64,000 nucleotides of DNA from Parapedobacter deserti (lineage in GTDB: Bacteria; Bacteroidota; Bacteroidia; Sphingobacteriales; Sphingobacteriaceae), in the NCBI RefSeq assembly GCF_042646065.1, contig NZ_JBHRTA010000022.1, forward strand, positions 1-64,000. The letters run 5' to 3'. Positions 35,584 through 45,447 of this stretch are shown here, piece by piece. How positions within the stretch are numbered: position 1 is the first letter of the stretch; each line of letters starts with the position of its first letter. The notes under the pieces were generated by a model. It made no database searches, had not been told where the DNA came from, and was given only the letters and a program-made list of their open reading frames with translations. The translations under genes and the position numbers were made by a program.

Positions 35584-36409
35584 CGTTGTCGTTTTGGGAT
35601 TCCAACATTGCTTTTTCGGCTGCAAACAGATCGTGCACCACATATACCTGCTGCAGGTTGTGGAACTGTGTGCTCAACTCGATACGGATATCGAGGAAGC
35701 TGTCTCCGCCCGACAGCCCTGTTTCGGTGACCTTGCCAATCAGGATGCCCGGCGGAAAAAGCGAATACCCGGAGGTGTATACCAGTTCGCCTTTCCTCAC
35801 CTTGACGTGGTTCGGTATATCCCGAAGGATGGCCATTTGGGCATCGTAATTATTGCCCCACATCAACGAACCGAAGGCGTGGCTGTCTTCCAATTCGGCA
35901 CTGATGCGTGTTTCGCTGTGCAACAACGATTGAACGGTTGAAAAGTGGTCTGATACATTGAGGACAATACCAACGACACCATTGCTCGATATCACGCCCA
36001 TCCCTTTCTCGACACCATGCTTCCTACCCTTGTCCAGCGTAATGTAGTTGTTTGTCTGGTGAATGCTGTTATTGGTCACCTTTGCAACGATGTATCGATA
36101 CTGAACATCTCGTGCCGAGTCGCTGACCACGCCTTGTATAACACTGTCCGGCGCAATAAACCGCTGCAGCTCTTCACGTAACGCTGCATTTTCTTCGGCC
36201 AGGAGGACGTTTTCCTCGGCGAGGTGGAGATAGCTTTTCCACGCGTTGACCCGAGCATAGACAGTGCCGACAATGTGGTTGGATGAATTGACGGCAGACG
36301 CGCGTTGGAAGGTGTTGTTCTGGACGACCAGATACAAGGCTAACCCCAAAAATACAATGAACAGGAAAAATGCATTATATCGAGTAATGATTAGCCAAAG
36401 GTTCTTCAT
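35576..36409 (-). CDS. mreC: Rod shape-determining protein MreC
   Basis: This 277-residue protein has one membrane helix (about 12-30), a coiled coil (about 55-95: AEENVLLAEENAALREELQRF) and two beta-barrel domains (KVTNNSIHQTNNYITLDKG, GVISSNGVVGIVLNVSDHFS, GELVYTSGYSLFPPGILIGKV), the standard MreC layout. It is the periplasmic scaffold of the elongation complex. A 60-bp gap separates it from mreB. Confidence 0.95.
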   Translation of the reverse strand: MKNLWLIITRYNAFFLFIVFLGLALYLVVQNNTFQRASAVNSSNHIVGTVYARVNAWKSYLHLAEENVLLAEENAALREELQRFIAPDSVIQGVVSDSARDVQYRYIVAKVTNNSIHQTNNYITLDKGRKHGVEKGMGVISSNGVVGIVLNVSDHFSTVQSLLHSETRISAELEDSHAFGSLMWGNNYDAQMAILRDIPNHVKVRKGELVYTSGYSLFPPGILIGKVTETGLSGGDSFLDIRIELSTQFHNLQQVYVVHDLFAAEKAMLESQNDNDG

Positions 36410-36469
36410 GCTCTTTTCGTATAGTGTACGGCGTATTGCGTACAGCGTATCGCGGGAGTCAACCGCCGT

Positions 36470-37492
36470 CTATTGCATCAGGAACTTGAACGTGCCGATG
36501 TTTTTCAATGCGATGCCGGTACCGCGCACCACGGCACGCAATGGATCTTCCGCTACGTGTACAGGCAGCTTCGTTTTTGCCTGAATACGCTTGTCCAGTC
36601 CACGAAGCAATGCTCCGCCTCCGGTGAGGTATATTCCCGTCTGATAGATGTCTGCTGAGAGTTCGGGAGGCGTAATCTCCAACGCTTTGAGGATCGCCTC
36701 CTCGATTTTGGAAATGGATTTATCGAGGCAATGGGCAATTTCGGTGTACGAGACGGTGATCTGCTTGGGTACGCCCGTCATCAGGTCGCGGCCCTGTACC
36801 GCAAAATCCCCCGGAGGGTCCTGAAGTTCGGGTAGGGCAGAGCCTACCTCGATCTTTATTTTTTCCGCTGTGCGGTCGCCAATCATGATGTTGTGCTGCC
36901 GCCGGATATATTGCACAATATCGGAATCGAAGTTATCCCCCGCTACACGGATGGATTGGTCGCAGACGATGCCCGATAACGCGATGACAGCAATTTCAGT
37001 GGTGCCGCCGCCGATATCAATGACCATGTTGCCCATCGGCTCTTCCACGTCAATGCCGATACCCACGGCAGCAGCCATCGGCTCATGCACCAAATATACT
37101 TCCTTGGCTCCGGCTATCTCGGCTGAATCGCGTACCGCCCGTTTTTCAACTTCGGTAATACCCGATGGAATACAGATGACCATGCGCAACGACGGAAAGA
37201 ACCAACCCTTACCATTGTTGACCATCTTGATCATGCCGCGGATCATGTGCTCAGCCGCGTTGAAGTCGGCAATCACCCCATCCTTCAATGGCCTTACCGT
37301 GCGGATATTATCGTGTGTCTTACCTTCCATCTGCATGGCCTGCCGACCTATCGCGATCACCTTATTGGTGGTCCGGTCAAAGGCGACAATCGACGGTTCA
37401 TCCACCACTACCTTGTCGTTGTGGATAATCAGTGTGTTGGCCGTGCCTAAATCAATAGCAACTTCTTGTGTAAACCAGTTAAATAAGCCCAT
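36470..37492 (-). CDS. mreB: Actin-like cytoskeletal protein MreB
   Basis: This 340-residue protein starts MGLFNWFTQEVAIDLGTANT, with the phosphate-1 loop DLGTANT, phosphate-2 loop DIGGGTTE and adenosine loop LTGGGALLRGLD of actin-like ATPases. The N-terminal amphipathic segment (LFNWF) fits membrane binding. It organises lateral wall growth with MreCD, PBP2 and RodA encoded downstream. The upstream gap has TAGGTTTG on the minus strand (37543-37536), a plausible -7 box, without a clear -33. Confidence 0.97.
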   Translation of the reverse strand: MGLFNWFTQEVAIDLGTANTLIIHNDKVVVDEPSIVAFDRTTNKVIAIGRQAMQMEGKTHDNIRTVRPLKDGVIADFNAAEHMIRGMIKMVNNGKGWFFPSLRMVICIPSGITEVEKRAVRDSAEIAGAKEVYLVHEPMAAAVGIGIDVEEPMGNMVIDIGGGTTEIAVIALSGIVCDQSIRVAGDNFDSDIVQYIRRQHNIMIGDRTAEKIKIEVGSALPELQDPPGDFAVQGRDLMTGVPKQITVSYTEIAHCLDKSISKIEEAILKALEITPPELSADIYQTGIYLTGGGALLRGLDKRIQAKTKLPVHVAEDPLRAVVRGTGIALKNIGTFKFLMQ

Positions 37493-37590
37493 CCGGCAAA
37501 TAATGAAATGATGATACGAATTTTTAAATAATGTGCAAACCTACCAAAAAAACTGATAACTTTAGCCAGTAACATTGATTTATTCCAACC

Positions 37591-39579
37591 ATGGTAAAAA
37601 CCTATTTAACCTTAGCCCTTTACGTTCTGTTTCATTACGGATTGATGGCGCAAGATTTTGCGTTTGGTTCGCTTACATCGGAAGATCTCAAGCTGGCCAA
37701 AAATGACCTCGACAGTTTTTCTAACGCGGCGGTATTAAATGAATACGGTAGGGCCTCGATGGTGTACAACGATACGCGGGGCTACACGGAGTTGGTGGTC
37801 GATTACCATGTGCGCATTAAGCTGTTCAACCGGGACGGTTACAAGCATGCCGATATCGTACTGCCGGCTTATAAGGACGAAAGCGGTGAGCGGGCAGACG
37901 TTTTATCTGACATCAAGGCCGTAACCATCAATATCGTGGACGGACGGATAGTTTCCATCCCGTTGGATAAGGGGCAGGTGTACAAGGAGAATGCAACCAA
38001 ATACCTGACGTACACGAAATTTACTTTTCCAAATCTTCAGGATGGAAGTATCATCGAATACAGCTATCGCTTGGTTTCGCCTCATATTTTCAATTTCAAG
38101 ACATGGCACCTGCAGGATGATATCCCCAAAATCAATAGCACATTTGAGGCCATCATACCGGGCATGTATACCTATAACGTTATCCTGCGGGGTCCGTATC
38201 CGCTCACAACCCAGGATGGCAAAATCGCCCGAGGGGCTTTCCGGATAGCGGGCCGTGATATTGATTGCTCCCATATGATCTATGGTATGCGCGACATCCC
38301 TGCATTTGTAGTTGAAGATTATATGACTGCTTCAAGTAATTTTAAATCAGCTATTTATTTCGAGTTGTCTGATATGTATAGGCTCAACGGAAGCAATATA
38401 AAAATAACCAAGGAGTGGCGCGACGTGGACCGTGAGCTGGTAACCAATCCCGACTTTGGCGGACAAATAAAGCGAGATCATTTGTTTAAATCCCTGCTGC
38501 CGGAGCTCTTAAACGATGTGCCGGATGACCTCGGCAAAGCCAAGGCATTATACCGCCATGTGCAAAAGAACATAAAGTGGAACCGTTATCTGGGCAAATA
38601 CAGCGAAAACGGCGTCAAGCATGCGCTTGAGCGCGGATCGGGCAATGTCGGCGATATTAATCTCACCTTAATCGCGGGGCTGCGGGCGGCCGGACTGGAT
38701 GCCGAGGCGGTCATCCTGTCTACGCGCGACAACGGGGTTGTAAATAACGTGCACCCGGTGTTGAGCGACTTCAACTACGTGGTGGCCAAGGTCAGCATCG
38801 ACGACCGCGATTACCTGTTGGACGCCACAGATCCGCTGCTGCCCTTCGGCCTGCTTCCCCTGCACTGCATCAACGGCAAGGCCCGGGTGATTCCCCTTAA
38901 GGAACCTTCGTACTGGATCGAACCCACGTCATCCCTGCGGTCGACCACCCAATACACACTTACAGGCGAGTTGCTTCCGGATGGGACGCTCAACGGGCAA
39001 CTGATGACCCACAGTCATGGCTATGCCGCGCTGCATAAGCGACGGGAACTCGCCAATTTTAATACGATTGAGGATTATATCGATCACGTGGATGAGCGGA
39101 CAGTTGGCTTCGATATCGTAAAAGGGGAGATCATCGGAACGGAGAATATGGATGAGCCGTTGGTGGAGCGCTATGAAGTAGCAATGAAACTGTATGATCA
39201 ATTGGATGATGCAGCGTTTTTCTTCAATCCGTTTTTCCTTAACCGAATGGGTAAAAACCCCTTCAATCTCGACGAGCGAACGTACCCTGTGGATATGGGA
39301 GCGGCGCGCGAAGACCGGGTGCAGTTGACCATCAAACTGCCCGGCACATATGTGTTGGTATCGGGGCCCGACGATTACAACATGGCGCTAGAAAATAAGG
39401 GAGGCAGATACCTCACGCAAATCAAGTTGGCTGACGACACGCTTACTTTTTCGCAGTTGCTCGCACTTAGTCAAGCGATTTACCCACCGGAAAGCTACTT
39501 TTCCCTGAAGGAATTCTTCAGCCGCATCATTCAGCAGGAGAAAATCGATATTGTATTGCGCAAAACGGAGACACGATGA
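37591..39579 (+). CDS. Secreted DUF3857 / transglutaminase-like protein lacking catalytic Cys
   Basis: This 662-residue protein has a signal peptide (to about residue 20, GLMAQ), the DUF3857 domain (about 45-215) and a transglutaminase-like domain (about 310-425). Where active members have GDCK/N, this protein has GDIN (GNVGDINLTLIAGL), and the catalytic His position reads Tyr (FNYVVAKV) before LLDATDP. Two of three catalytic residues are thus missing, so it is likely a pseudo-enzyme. It overlaps the next paralogue by 4 bp; that one keeps Cys and His. The pair may work as a complex at the cell envelope (inference). Confidence 0.8.
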   Translation: MVKTYLTLALYVLFHYGLMAQDFAFGSLTSEDLKLAKNDLDSFSNAAVLNEYGRASMVYNDTRGYTELVVDYHVRIKLFNRDGYKHADIVLPAYKDESGERADVLSDIKAVTINIVDGRIVSIPLDKGQVYKENATKYLTYTKFTFPNLQDGSIIEYSYRLVSPHIFNFKTWHLQDDIPKINSTFEAIIPGMYTYNVILRGPYPLTTQDGKIARGAFRIAGRDIDCSHMIYGMRDIPAFVVEDYMTASSNFKSAIYFELSDMYRLNGSNIKITKEWRDVDRELVTNPDFGGQIKRDHLFKSLLPELLNDVPDDLGKAKALYRHVQKNIKWNRYLGKYSENGVKHALERGSGNVGDINLTLIAGLRAAGLDAEAVILSTRDNGVVNNVHPVLSDFNYVVAKVSIDDRDYLLDATDPLLPFGLLPLHCINGKARVIPLKEPSYWIEPTSSLRSTTQYTLTGELLPDGTLNGQLMTHSHGYAALHKRRELANFNTIEDYIDHVDERTVGFDIVKGEIIGTENMDEPLVERYEVAMKLYDQLDDAAFFFNPFFLNRMGKNPFNLDERTYPVDMGAAREDRVQLTIKLPGTYVLVSGPDDYNMALENKGGRYLTQIKLADDTLTFSQLLALSQAIYPPESYFSLKEFFSRIIQQEKIDIVLRKTETR

Positions 39580-41483
39580 AACAGCTGAGCTATTTATTGA
39601 CACTCGCGTCGATAGTTGCGGTTTATGGGGCGTACGCGCAATCGGAATATGCGGTGGAAGCCATACCGAATATGCTGAAGTCTGGCGCGGATGCCGTGGT
39701 GCGCCATCAGACGATTACGGTGGATATGCAGGGGCCTACTAAAGTACGCTACTTTGTCAAACAGGCGGTCACGGTGTTCAACCGTGGTGGCGAAAACAGG
39801 GCCCGTCTGGTCATTTACTATGACAAAAGCACGACGATCAGACGTATTGCCGGGCGGGTATTTGATGCGGAAGGGTTTCAAACCGGAAGGTTTACACAAC
39901 GGGATTTTTCCGATGAAAGTGCGGTAAGCAGTTTCTCTTTGTATGAAGACAATCGGATGAAGCATTTTTTGCCGGCTATGATGCATTACCCTTACACCGT
40001 GGAGTATGAATACGAACTGGAACTGAAGCAGAACCTCATCTTGCCGGCGTGGCGGCCGGATGCGTATCCGGATGTTGCGGTTCAGCACAGCCAGTATACG
40101 TTTATCTGCGGGTCTGGCGATCAGGTACGTATTAAAGCCATAAACTATGACGGTGAACCCATATCGGGCGAACTTGGCGGACGGAAGTCCACGACATGGG
40201 AAGTAGGCGATCTCCCTGCCAGGCGCCGCGAGCCGTACAGCCCTGATCCGGCGACTTATTGCACGTGGGTACGAATAGCCCCTGTTGAGTTCAGTTATTA
40301 CAAGCGAGTAGGCCGGTATTCGGATTGGGACGAATTAGGCAGATGGGTCTATGACGCGCTGCTAACAGATAGATCGGCACTTCCAGAGCGCACGGTAGGA
40401 GAGGTCCGCCACCTGATCTCGGGATTAGCGTCCGATAAGGAAAAGGCCGCGGCACTGTATGCCTATCTCCAGCGTAAAACGCGCTATGTCAGTGTGCAGA
40501 TCGGTATCGGTGGCTTCAAGCCGATGACGGCAAGTGAGGTAGACCGGCTGGGCTATGGCGACTGCAAGGGGCTGGTCAACTACATGCAGGCACTGCTGAA
40601 TGTAGCCGGTATTCCGTCGTACTACTGTGTGGTGCAGGCGGGAGACGTTAAGCGCGATATGCAACCTGATTTTGCAGGAATGGAGCAGGGCAACCACGTC
40701 ATTCTATGCCTGCCGTTTGAAGGTGACACGACCTGGCTGGAATGTACCAGTCAGCGCTTACCATTTGGTTTTTTGGGCTCATTTACCGACGACCGGCTGG
40801 TATGGGCCTGTACACCCCAGGGCGGTAAACTCCTGCGCACACCGCGGTATACCCCAGAGGCGAGCACACAGCACAGGCAAGCTGTACTGACATTGGCCGA
40901 AGACGGCACACTGTCCGGCAACGTACAAACGGAATTTGCCGCAGGGCAGTATGCACACCATATGGATATTGCGGATAACAGCGGCACGGAACAGGTGAAA
41001 TTGCTGAAAGCGGCCTATGATATCGATCATATCGACTTTGCGAACATAGCGTACCAAAAGACTGCGGCGGAATCGCCTATGCTGGTCGAAGCCTTTGATC
41101 TGACATTGCGGAAATATGCCCCAGAAAACAGCGGACAGGTATTTTTGATTTCCAATTTGTTCAACCGTGCCCGTACAGTTCCGGCCATAAAAAACAGGAC
41201 GCTTCCTGTTTACATCAATCGGGGATATACGGATGAAGACAGGATTACTTATATGTTGCCGGACGGCTATGTGTTGGCTTCAGGCGGATGGGAAGAAGAG
41301 ATCAACAGCCCGTTCGGGCAATACAGGGCCGTCATGGAGCAAGACGGAAGCAAGCTTATGTACTCCCGAAATTTCATTCTCCATGAAGGCACTTTCCCGG
41401 CGTCGCAATACGCTGCATTCAGCGAATTCTTCAACCGCGTGCACACCCTTGATCACCGGAAAGCGATATTGGCTAAACCTTGA
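39576..41483 (+). CDS. Secreted DUF3857 / transglutaminase-like protein, Cys present
   Basis: This 635-residue protein has a signal peptide (to about residue 22, AYAQS), DUF3857 (about 40-205, FNRGGENRARLVIYYD) and a transglutaminase-like domain (about 270-400) with GYGDCKGLVNYMQALLNVAG (Cys) and GNHVILCLPF (His); the Asp position reads WLECTS, an unusual change. The C-terminal part (about 440-635) is beta-rich. It overlaps its degenerate paralogue by 4 bp. Transglutaminase-like or cysteine-protease activity on wall or surface protein is possible, unproven. Confidence 0.8.
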   Translation: MKQLSYLLTLASIVAVYGAYAQSEYAVEAIPNMLKSGADAVVRHQTITVDMQGPTKVRYFVKQAVTVFNRGGENRARLVIYYDKSTTIRRIAGRVFDAEGFQTGRFTQRDFSDESAVSSFSLYEDNRMKHFLPAMMHYPYTVEYEYELELKQNLILPAWRPDAYPDVAVQHSQYTFICGSGDQVRIKAINYDGEPISGELGGRKSTTWEVGDLPARRREPYSPDPATYCTWVRIAPVEFSYYKRVGRYSDWDELGRWVYDALLTDRSALPERTVGEVRHLISGLASDKEKAAALYAYLQRKTRYVSVQIGIGGFKPMTASEVDRLGYGDCKGLVNYMQALLNVAGIPSYYCVVQAGDVKRDMQPDFAGMEQGNHVILCLPFEGDTTWLECTSQRLPFGFLGSFTDDRLVWACTPQGGKLLRTPRYTPEASTQHRQAVLTLAEDGTLSGNVQTEFAAGQYAHHMDIADNSGTEQVKLLKAAYDIDHIDFANIAYQKTAAESPMLVEAFDLTLRKYAPENSGQVFLISNLFNRARTVPAIKNRTLPVYINRGYTDEDRITYMLPDGYVLASGGWEEEINSPFGQYRAVMEQDGSKLMYSRNFILHEGTFPASQYAAFSEFFNRVHTLDHRKAILAKP

Positions 41484-41486
41484 CCC

Positions 41487-43145
41487 TTATTCGTTGACCA
41501 GCACGCCGATGTAAAAATTGAAGGTGTCGACCTCCAGGTTATCTCGTGTCAAACCTGGGATATCGATCGGCGTGGTGCGCCGTGTGGGTTGGATGAAGCG
41601 GTATTCGCCGCCTTTAATCCGGATGCGCACCGGCATGTCGAAATTCGGTTCATCGGCAATCCAACGGCAGAATGCCTTGCCTTCAGGGCCAAAGAAGAAC
41701 TCCAGCGTAGGAATGTTCGGGTGCCGTACATACTGGGCATAGATATTGGAAACGTCCTTGCCGGATTGTTCACTGATGTAGCCAACGATGTCTTCGTAAT
41801 CTACGGTGCTGTGGTAAAATTGCTTGTTGAGCCCCCGCAGGATCTGCCGCCATTTCTCGTCGTCATCGATGACTGTGCGCACCATGTTGTGGAGTACGCC
41901 GCCCTTATTGTACATGTCGCCCGACCCTTCTTTATTCACGTGATAAGTGCCGATAAGCGGAGTAAGGTTTTGGATACCTCCTCGGTTGCCGTGCACGTAT
42001 TCCTGTCCCGCCTGTTTCCCGAAGTGGTAGTCGATATACAGCGATTCGGAATAGTTGGTGAAACTCTCGTGTATCCACATATCGGCGAGGTCGTTGGAGG
42101 TGATGTTATTACCAAACCATTCATGCCCTGCCTCATGGACAATGATAAAATCCCATTTGGTTCCCCAGCCTGTGCCGGAGCCGTCCCGGCCGAGGTAGCC
42201 GTTCTGGTATTTATTGCCGTAGGCAATGGCGCTCTGGTGTTCCATGCCAAGGTGGGCGGTTTCCACAAGTTTGAATCCATCTTCATAAAACGGGTACGGT
42301 CCGAACCAGTGTTCAAAAGCCCGGAGCATGGGCTTTACGTTGGCATCGAAATGGGGTTTCGCTTTGCCTTTGTTTTCGCGCAGCACCCAGTAGTCAAGGT
42401 CGAGGACACCACTTTCTCCCTGAAACGTGTCGGCGAAATGGACATAATCGCCGATGTTTGCTGCCACGTTGTAGTTATTGATGGGGTTGCTGACAAACCA
42501 GTCGAACCGGGTATACCCATTGCCGAGGTCGTGGCTGCCCCTGAACCGGCCATTGGACACATTGATCAAGCCGTTGGGTACGCTGATGCTGATGAGCATG
42601 CTGTCCACCTCATCAGACTGGTGATCCTTGTTGGGCCACCACACGCTGGCGCCCAATCCTTGACAAGCAGTGGCTATCCAGTGTTTGCCATTGCTGTCTT
42701 TCTTGAAGTCAAAACCGCCATCCCACGGTGCACGCTTTGCCTGTACCGGGTGACCCGCGTAATACACGGTGAACGTATCCGATTGTCCTTTGCGGATGGG
42801 CTGAGGGAAATCGATGAATACGGCGTGGTATTCGCGTCTGAACGGCAGCACCTGACCATGGTATACCACGCTGTCGATTCGCAGGTTGTCAAAGAGATCA
42901 ACTTGCAAACGCGTAAAGTCTTCCGTTGCGGTAAATTGGAATAGGTTGGAACCGCTGATGTACCGTTTATCAGGATCCACTTTGACGTCGAGGTGATAAT
43001 AATTAATGTCATAGCAGGTGCGCAAGGGCGTAAGCTGCCCGCGCAGCGAATCACCCCGGCTGAAGATTTCGCGGGCTTTCATCAACTGGGAATATCCGTC
43101 AACCGCGGCGGACACAAAAAAGATCAGCGCAAGTATTCGTTTCAT
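41487..43145 (-). CDS. M1-family zinc aminopeptidase
   Basis: This 552-residue protein is read from MKRILALIFFVSAAVDGYS, a signal peptide; a longer frame to 43220 lacks one. The N-terminal beta domain (CYDINYYHLDVKVDPDKRYISG) precedes the gluzincin domain with HEAGH (VHEAGHEWFGNN) and the third zinc ligand Glu in ADMWIHESFTNYSE. The aminopeptidase exopeptidase motif G.MEN is replaced by GMEHQSA, typical of the Bacteroidota branch. It lacks the long C-terminal helical domain of PepN. It is in line with a DPP-IV and a Pro-aminopeptidase gene, as a peptide-degrading set. Confidence 0.9.
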   Translation of the reverse strand: MKRILALIFFVSAAVDGYSQLMKAREIFSRGDSLRGQLTPLRTCYDINYYHLDVKVDPDKRYISGSNLFQFTATEDFTRLQVDLFDNLRIDSVVYHGQVLPFRREYHAVFIDFPQPIRKGQSDTFTVYYAGHPVQAKRAPWDGGFDFKKDSNGKHWIATACQGLGASVWWPNKDHQSDEVDSMLISISVPNGLINVSNGRFRGSHDLGNGYTRFDWFVSNPINNYNVAANIGDYVHFADTFQGESGVLDLDYWVLRENKGKAKPHFDANVKPMLRAFEHWFGPYPFYEDGFKLVETAHLGMEHQSAIAYGNKYQNGYLGRDGSGTGWGTKWDFIIVHEAGHEWFGNNITSNDLADMWIHESFTNYSESLYIDYHFGKQAGQEYVHGNRGGIQNLTPLIGTYHVNKEGSGDMYNKGGVLHNMVRTVIDDDEKWRQILRGLNKQFYHSTVDYEDIVGYISEQSGKDVSNIYAQYVRHPNIPTLEFFFGPEGKAFCRWIADEPNFDMPVRIRIKGGEYRFIQPTRRTTPIDIPGLTRDNLEVDTFNFYIGVLVNE

Positions 43146-43209
43146 TGCTTGTTTATGTTTTCTGCTTTCCATTTCAAAGTCTGTTGGGTCGTGTATGTTG
43201 TCTCCAACA

Positions 43210-45408
43210 TCACCTTCCACCGGGCGGGCAATGCTGCTTCAGGAAATTAGTGTATAACGTGGAAAGGTGTGCTCCGGTGCCTTCCCCTTCACTGATGCTA
43301 TGGCTGCGGTTGGGGTATGACATGAGCGAGAACTGCCTGTTGTGCCTCACCAGTTCGTTGATGAGCAGTTCCGCGTTCTGGTAGTGCACATTGTCGTCTG
43401 CCGTGCCATGGATATAAAGCAGATTGCCCCGGAGGTGCCTGGCGTGGGTCACGGGCGAACCCTGGATGAAAGGTTCCGGATTTTCCTGCGGGAGGCCCAT
43501 ATAGCGTTCCTGATAAATGTTGTCGTACATCAATTGGTCGGCTACAGCTGCAACAGCAATACCGGTCTGATAGATATCAGGGTATTGGAAGAGCAGATTG
43601 AGCGTGGAAGAACCACCGCCGCTCCATCCCCATACCGCTACGCGGGAGGAGTCGACGAACGGCCATTGCAAAATTTCCTTAGCCGCCATGGCTTGGTCGC
43701 GGATGTTGAGGATGCCGATGTTTTTATAAATGGCTTTGCGCCATTCGCGTCCCTTCGGCGCCGGTGTTCCGCGGTTTTCCACGGAAATATAGAGATAGCC
43801 ATCATCGGCCATACTGCCTTGGTACAGATGGTTGCCGCCGGCTCCAAACATATCGGTGACCGTTTGTCCGGCGGGTTCGCCGTACACATAGAAAACCACC
43901 GGATACTTTTTTGACGGGTCGAACTCCGTGGGTTTCACCATCCATCCATCCATTTCTACGCCGTCAGCGGTAGTTACCCTGAAAAACTCGGTTTTAGGTG
44001 CATCTGGTGGTAGTTCATTTCGCTGGCCCTCAACGAGTATCTTGTGGTCTGGCAGGCTTACGGTATTGCCGCGGCTGATAGCGGTATGGCTGCTAAATTG
44101 GTGCAAGGCGATTTTACCGTTGGGCGACAAGGTGTACTGGTGCGTGCCATTCATGTCCTCGGGGGTAACCCGTTCGGCAGAGCCCCCGTTGAGTTTAACC
44201 CGGTAGAGGTATCGCTGTGTGGCGTTTTCCGGAGACGCGGAAAAATAGATATAGCCATTGGGTTCATCGATCAGGTCGATGCCGATGACGTCATATTCGC
44301 CAAGGGTGATGCGTTTTTCGCGGCCCTTGCGGTCCACACGGTACAGATGGCGCCAGCCGTCCTTCTCACTTACCCAGATAAATTCCTTTCCATCGTTTAT
44401 CCATTCCCATCCGGTGGGATCGTCGTTGTTCCAACGCGCCTTGCTGTCAATCCAAGCATCATCCGTTTCATGGTATATGCGTGTGCATTTGCCGTCTGCA
44501 GCACCGGCGATGTAGAGGTTGCTTTCCTGTTGCTTGCGATTGAGCTGTTGGACGATCAGCTCGTTGCTGTTGGCTGCCCACTCCATGCGTGGCAGGTAAT
44601 GCTGCACCGGATCTCCGGGTATATCCATCTTCACCGTTTGACCACTGCTTATATCCACCACGGAGATAAAGGCGCCGCTGGGTGCTTCGCCCACTTTGGG
44701 ATATTCCACGGGGATGGTATAGGAGTAGGCCGAATCGGTGTTGTTGATCATCAGGAAATTGCGGATTGTTTGCGCATCAATGGTCCAATAAGCAATTTTT
44801 TTGCCGTCGGGCGACCAACGGAACCCATCCCGGCAGCCAAATTCTTCCTCATAAGCCCAGTCGAACGTACCATGTATGATGCGATCCGTACCGTCGGAGG
44901 TTAGCGGGGTAACCTTTCCGGAGGCGAGGTCTTCCATGTAAAGGTTATGACCGCTTACGTAAGCCACCCGGAGGCCGTCAGGCGAAAATTTGGCATACAT
45001 CAGGGACGATTCCGGCAGGCCGTTTCCCAACTTCCGCAGCGTCTTGTCGTGCCGTTGGTAGACCCAGTAGTCGCCGCGGGTGTCGTAGCGCCACACCCGT
45101 CTGGTATTGGTGTTGATGAGGATTTTGCTGCGGTCTGCCGATAGCGCAAACCGGCGGACGGTAAGGGACGTATCACTTCCGGCAGGTTTGAGATCAGCCT
45201 TGGCGGCCAGGACGGTCCGCTGTCCGCGGCTGGCCACCGACTCTTGGACAATTTCACCGCCTACCGCGCGGATGAGGGCATTACCGTCTTCGGACCATAT
45301 GGTCTGTTGCCGAAATTGCGCATGGATAGCTTGATGATAGGTCAGCAATAGGGCGAGCAGGGCGCAGCAGCGCAAGGCTAAACGGACAAGGTATATCGTT
45401 ACACTCAT
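43210..45408 (-). CDS. Dipeptidyl peptidase IV-type serine peptidase (S9B)
   Basis: This 732-residue protein has a signal peptide (about 1-30), an eight-bladed beta-propeller (about 50-470, with the Glu pair at YEEEFGCRDGF that binds the substrate N-terminus in DPP-IV) and an alpha/beta hydrolase domain with GWSGGGSS (Ser), HGTADDNVH (Asp) and NRSHSISEG (His). It removes X-Pro dipeptides from exported or environmental peptides. Lies 40 bp downstream of the M24 gene and 64 bp before the M1 gene, same strand. Confidence 0.93.
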   Translation of the reverse strand: MSVTIYLVRLALRCCALLALLLTYHQAIHAQFRQQTIWSEDGNALIRAVGGEIVQESVASRGQRTVLAAKADLKPAGSDTSLTVRRFALSADRSKILINTNTRRVWRYDTRGDYWVYQRHDKTLRKLGNGLPESSLMYAKFSPDGLRVAYVSGHNLYMEDLASGKVTPLTSDGTDRIIHGTFDWAYEEEFGCRDGFRWSPDGKKIAYWTIDAQTIRNFLMINNTDSAYSYTIPVEYPKVGEAPSGAFISVVDISSGQTVKMDIPGDPVQHYLPRMEWAANSNELIVQQLNRKQQESNLYIAGAADGKCTRIYHETDDAWIDSKARWNNDDPTGWEWINDGKEFIWVSEKDGWRHLYRVDRKGREKRITLGEYDVIGIDLIDEPNGYIYFSASPENATQRYLYRVKLNGGSAERVTPEDMNGTHQYTLSPNGKIALHQFSSHTAISRGNTVSLPDHKILVEGQRNELPPDAPKTEFFRVTTADGVEMDGWMVKPTEFDPSKKYPVVFYVYGEPAGQTVTDMFGAGGNHLYQGSMADDGYLYISVENRGTPAPKGREWRKAIYKNIGILNIRDQAMAAKEILQWPFVDSSRVAVWGWSGGGSSTLNLLFQYPDIYQTGIAVAAVADQLMYDNIYQERYMGLPQENPEPFIQGSPVTHARHLRGNLLYIHGTADDNVHYQNAELLINELVRHNRQFSLMSYPNRSHSISEGEGTGAHLSTLYTNFLKQHCPPGGR

Positions 45409-45447
45409 GGTTCTTCTTTTCTCTTTATATCAGTCGGCAGCCTAACC

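Noticed and set aside
41589..42944. 451-codon open frame on the plus strand
   Set aside because: It is antisense to the M1 peptidase gene, which has HEAGH and other motifs; a shadow frame caused by codon bias.
43146..43220. N-terminal extension of the M1 peptidase
   Set aside because: The extra residues precede a proper signal peptide and overlap the DPP-IV gene end.
44044..44904. 286-codon open frame on the plus strand
   Set aside because: Antisense to the DPP-IV gene with clear catalytic motifs; no features of its own.
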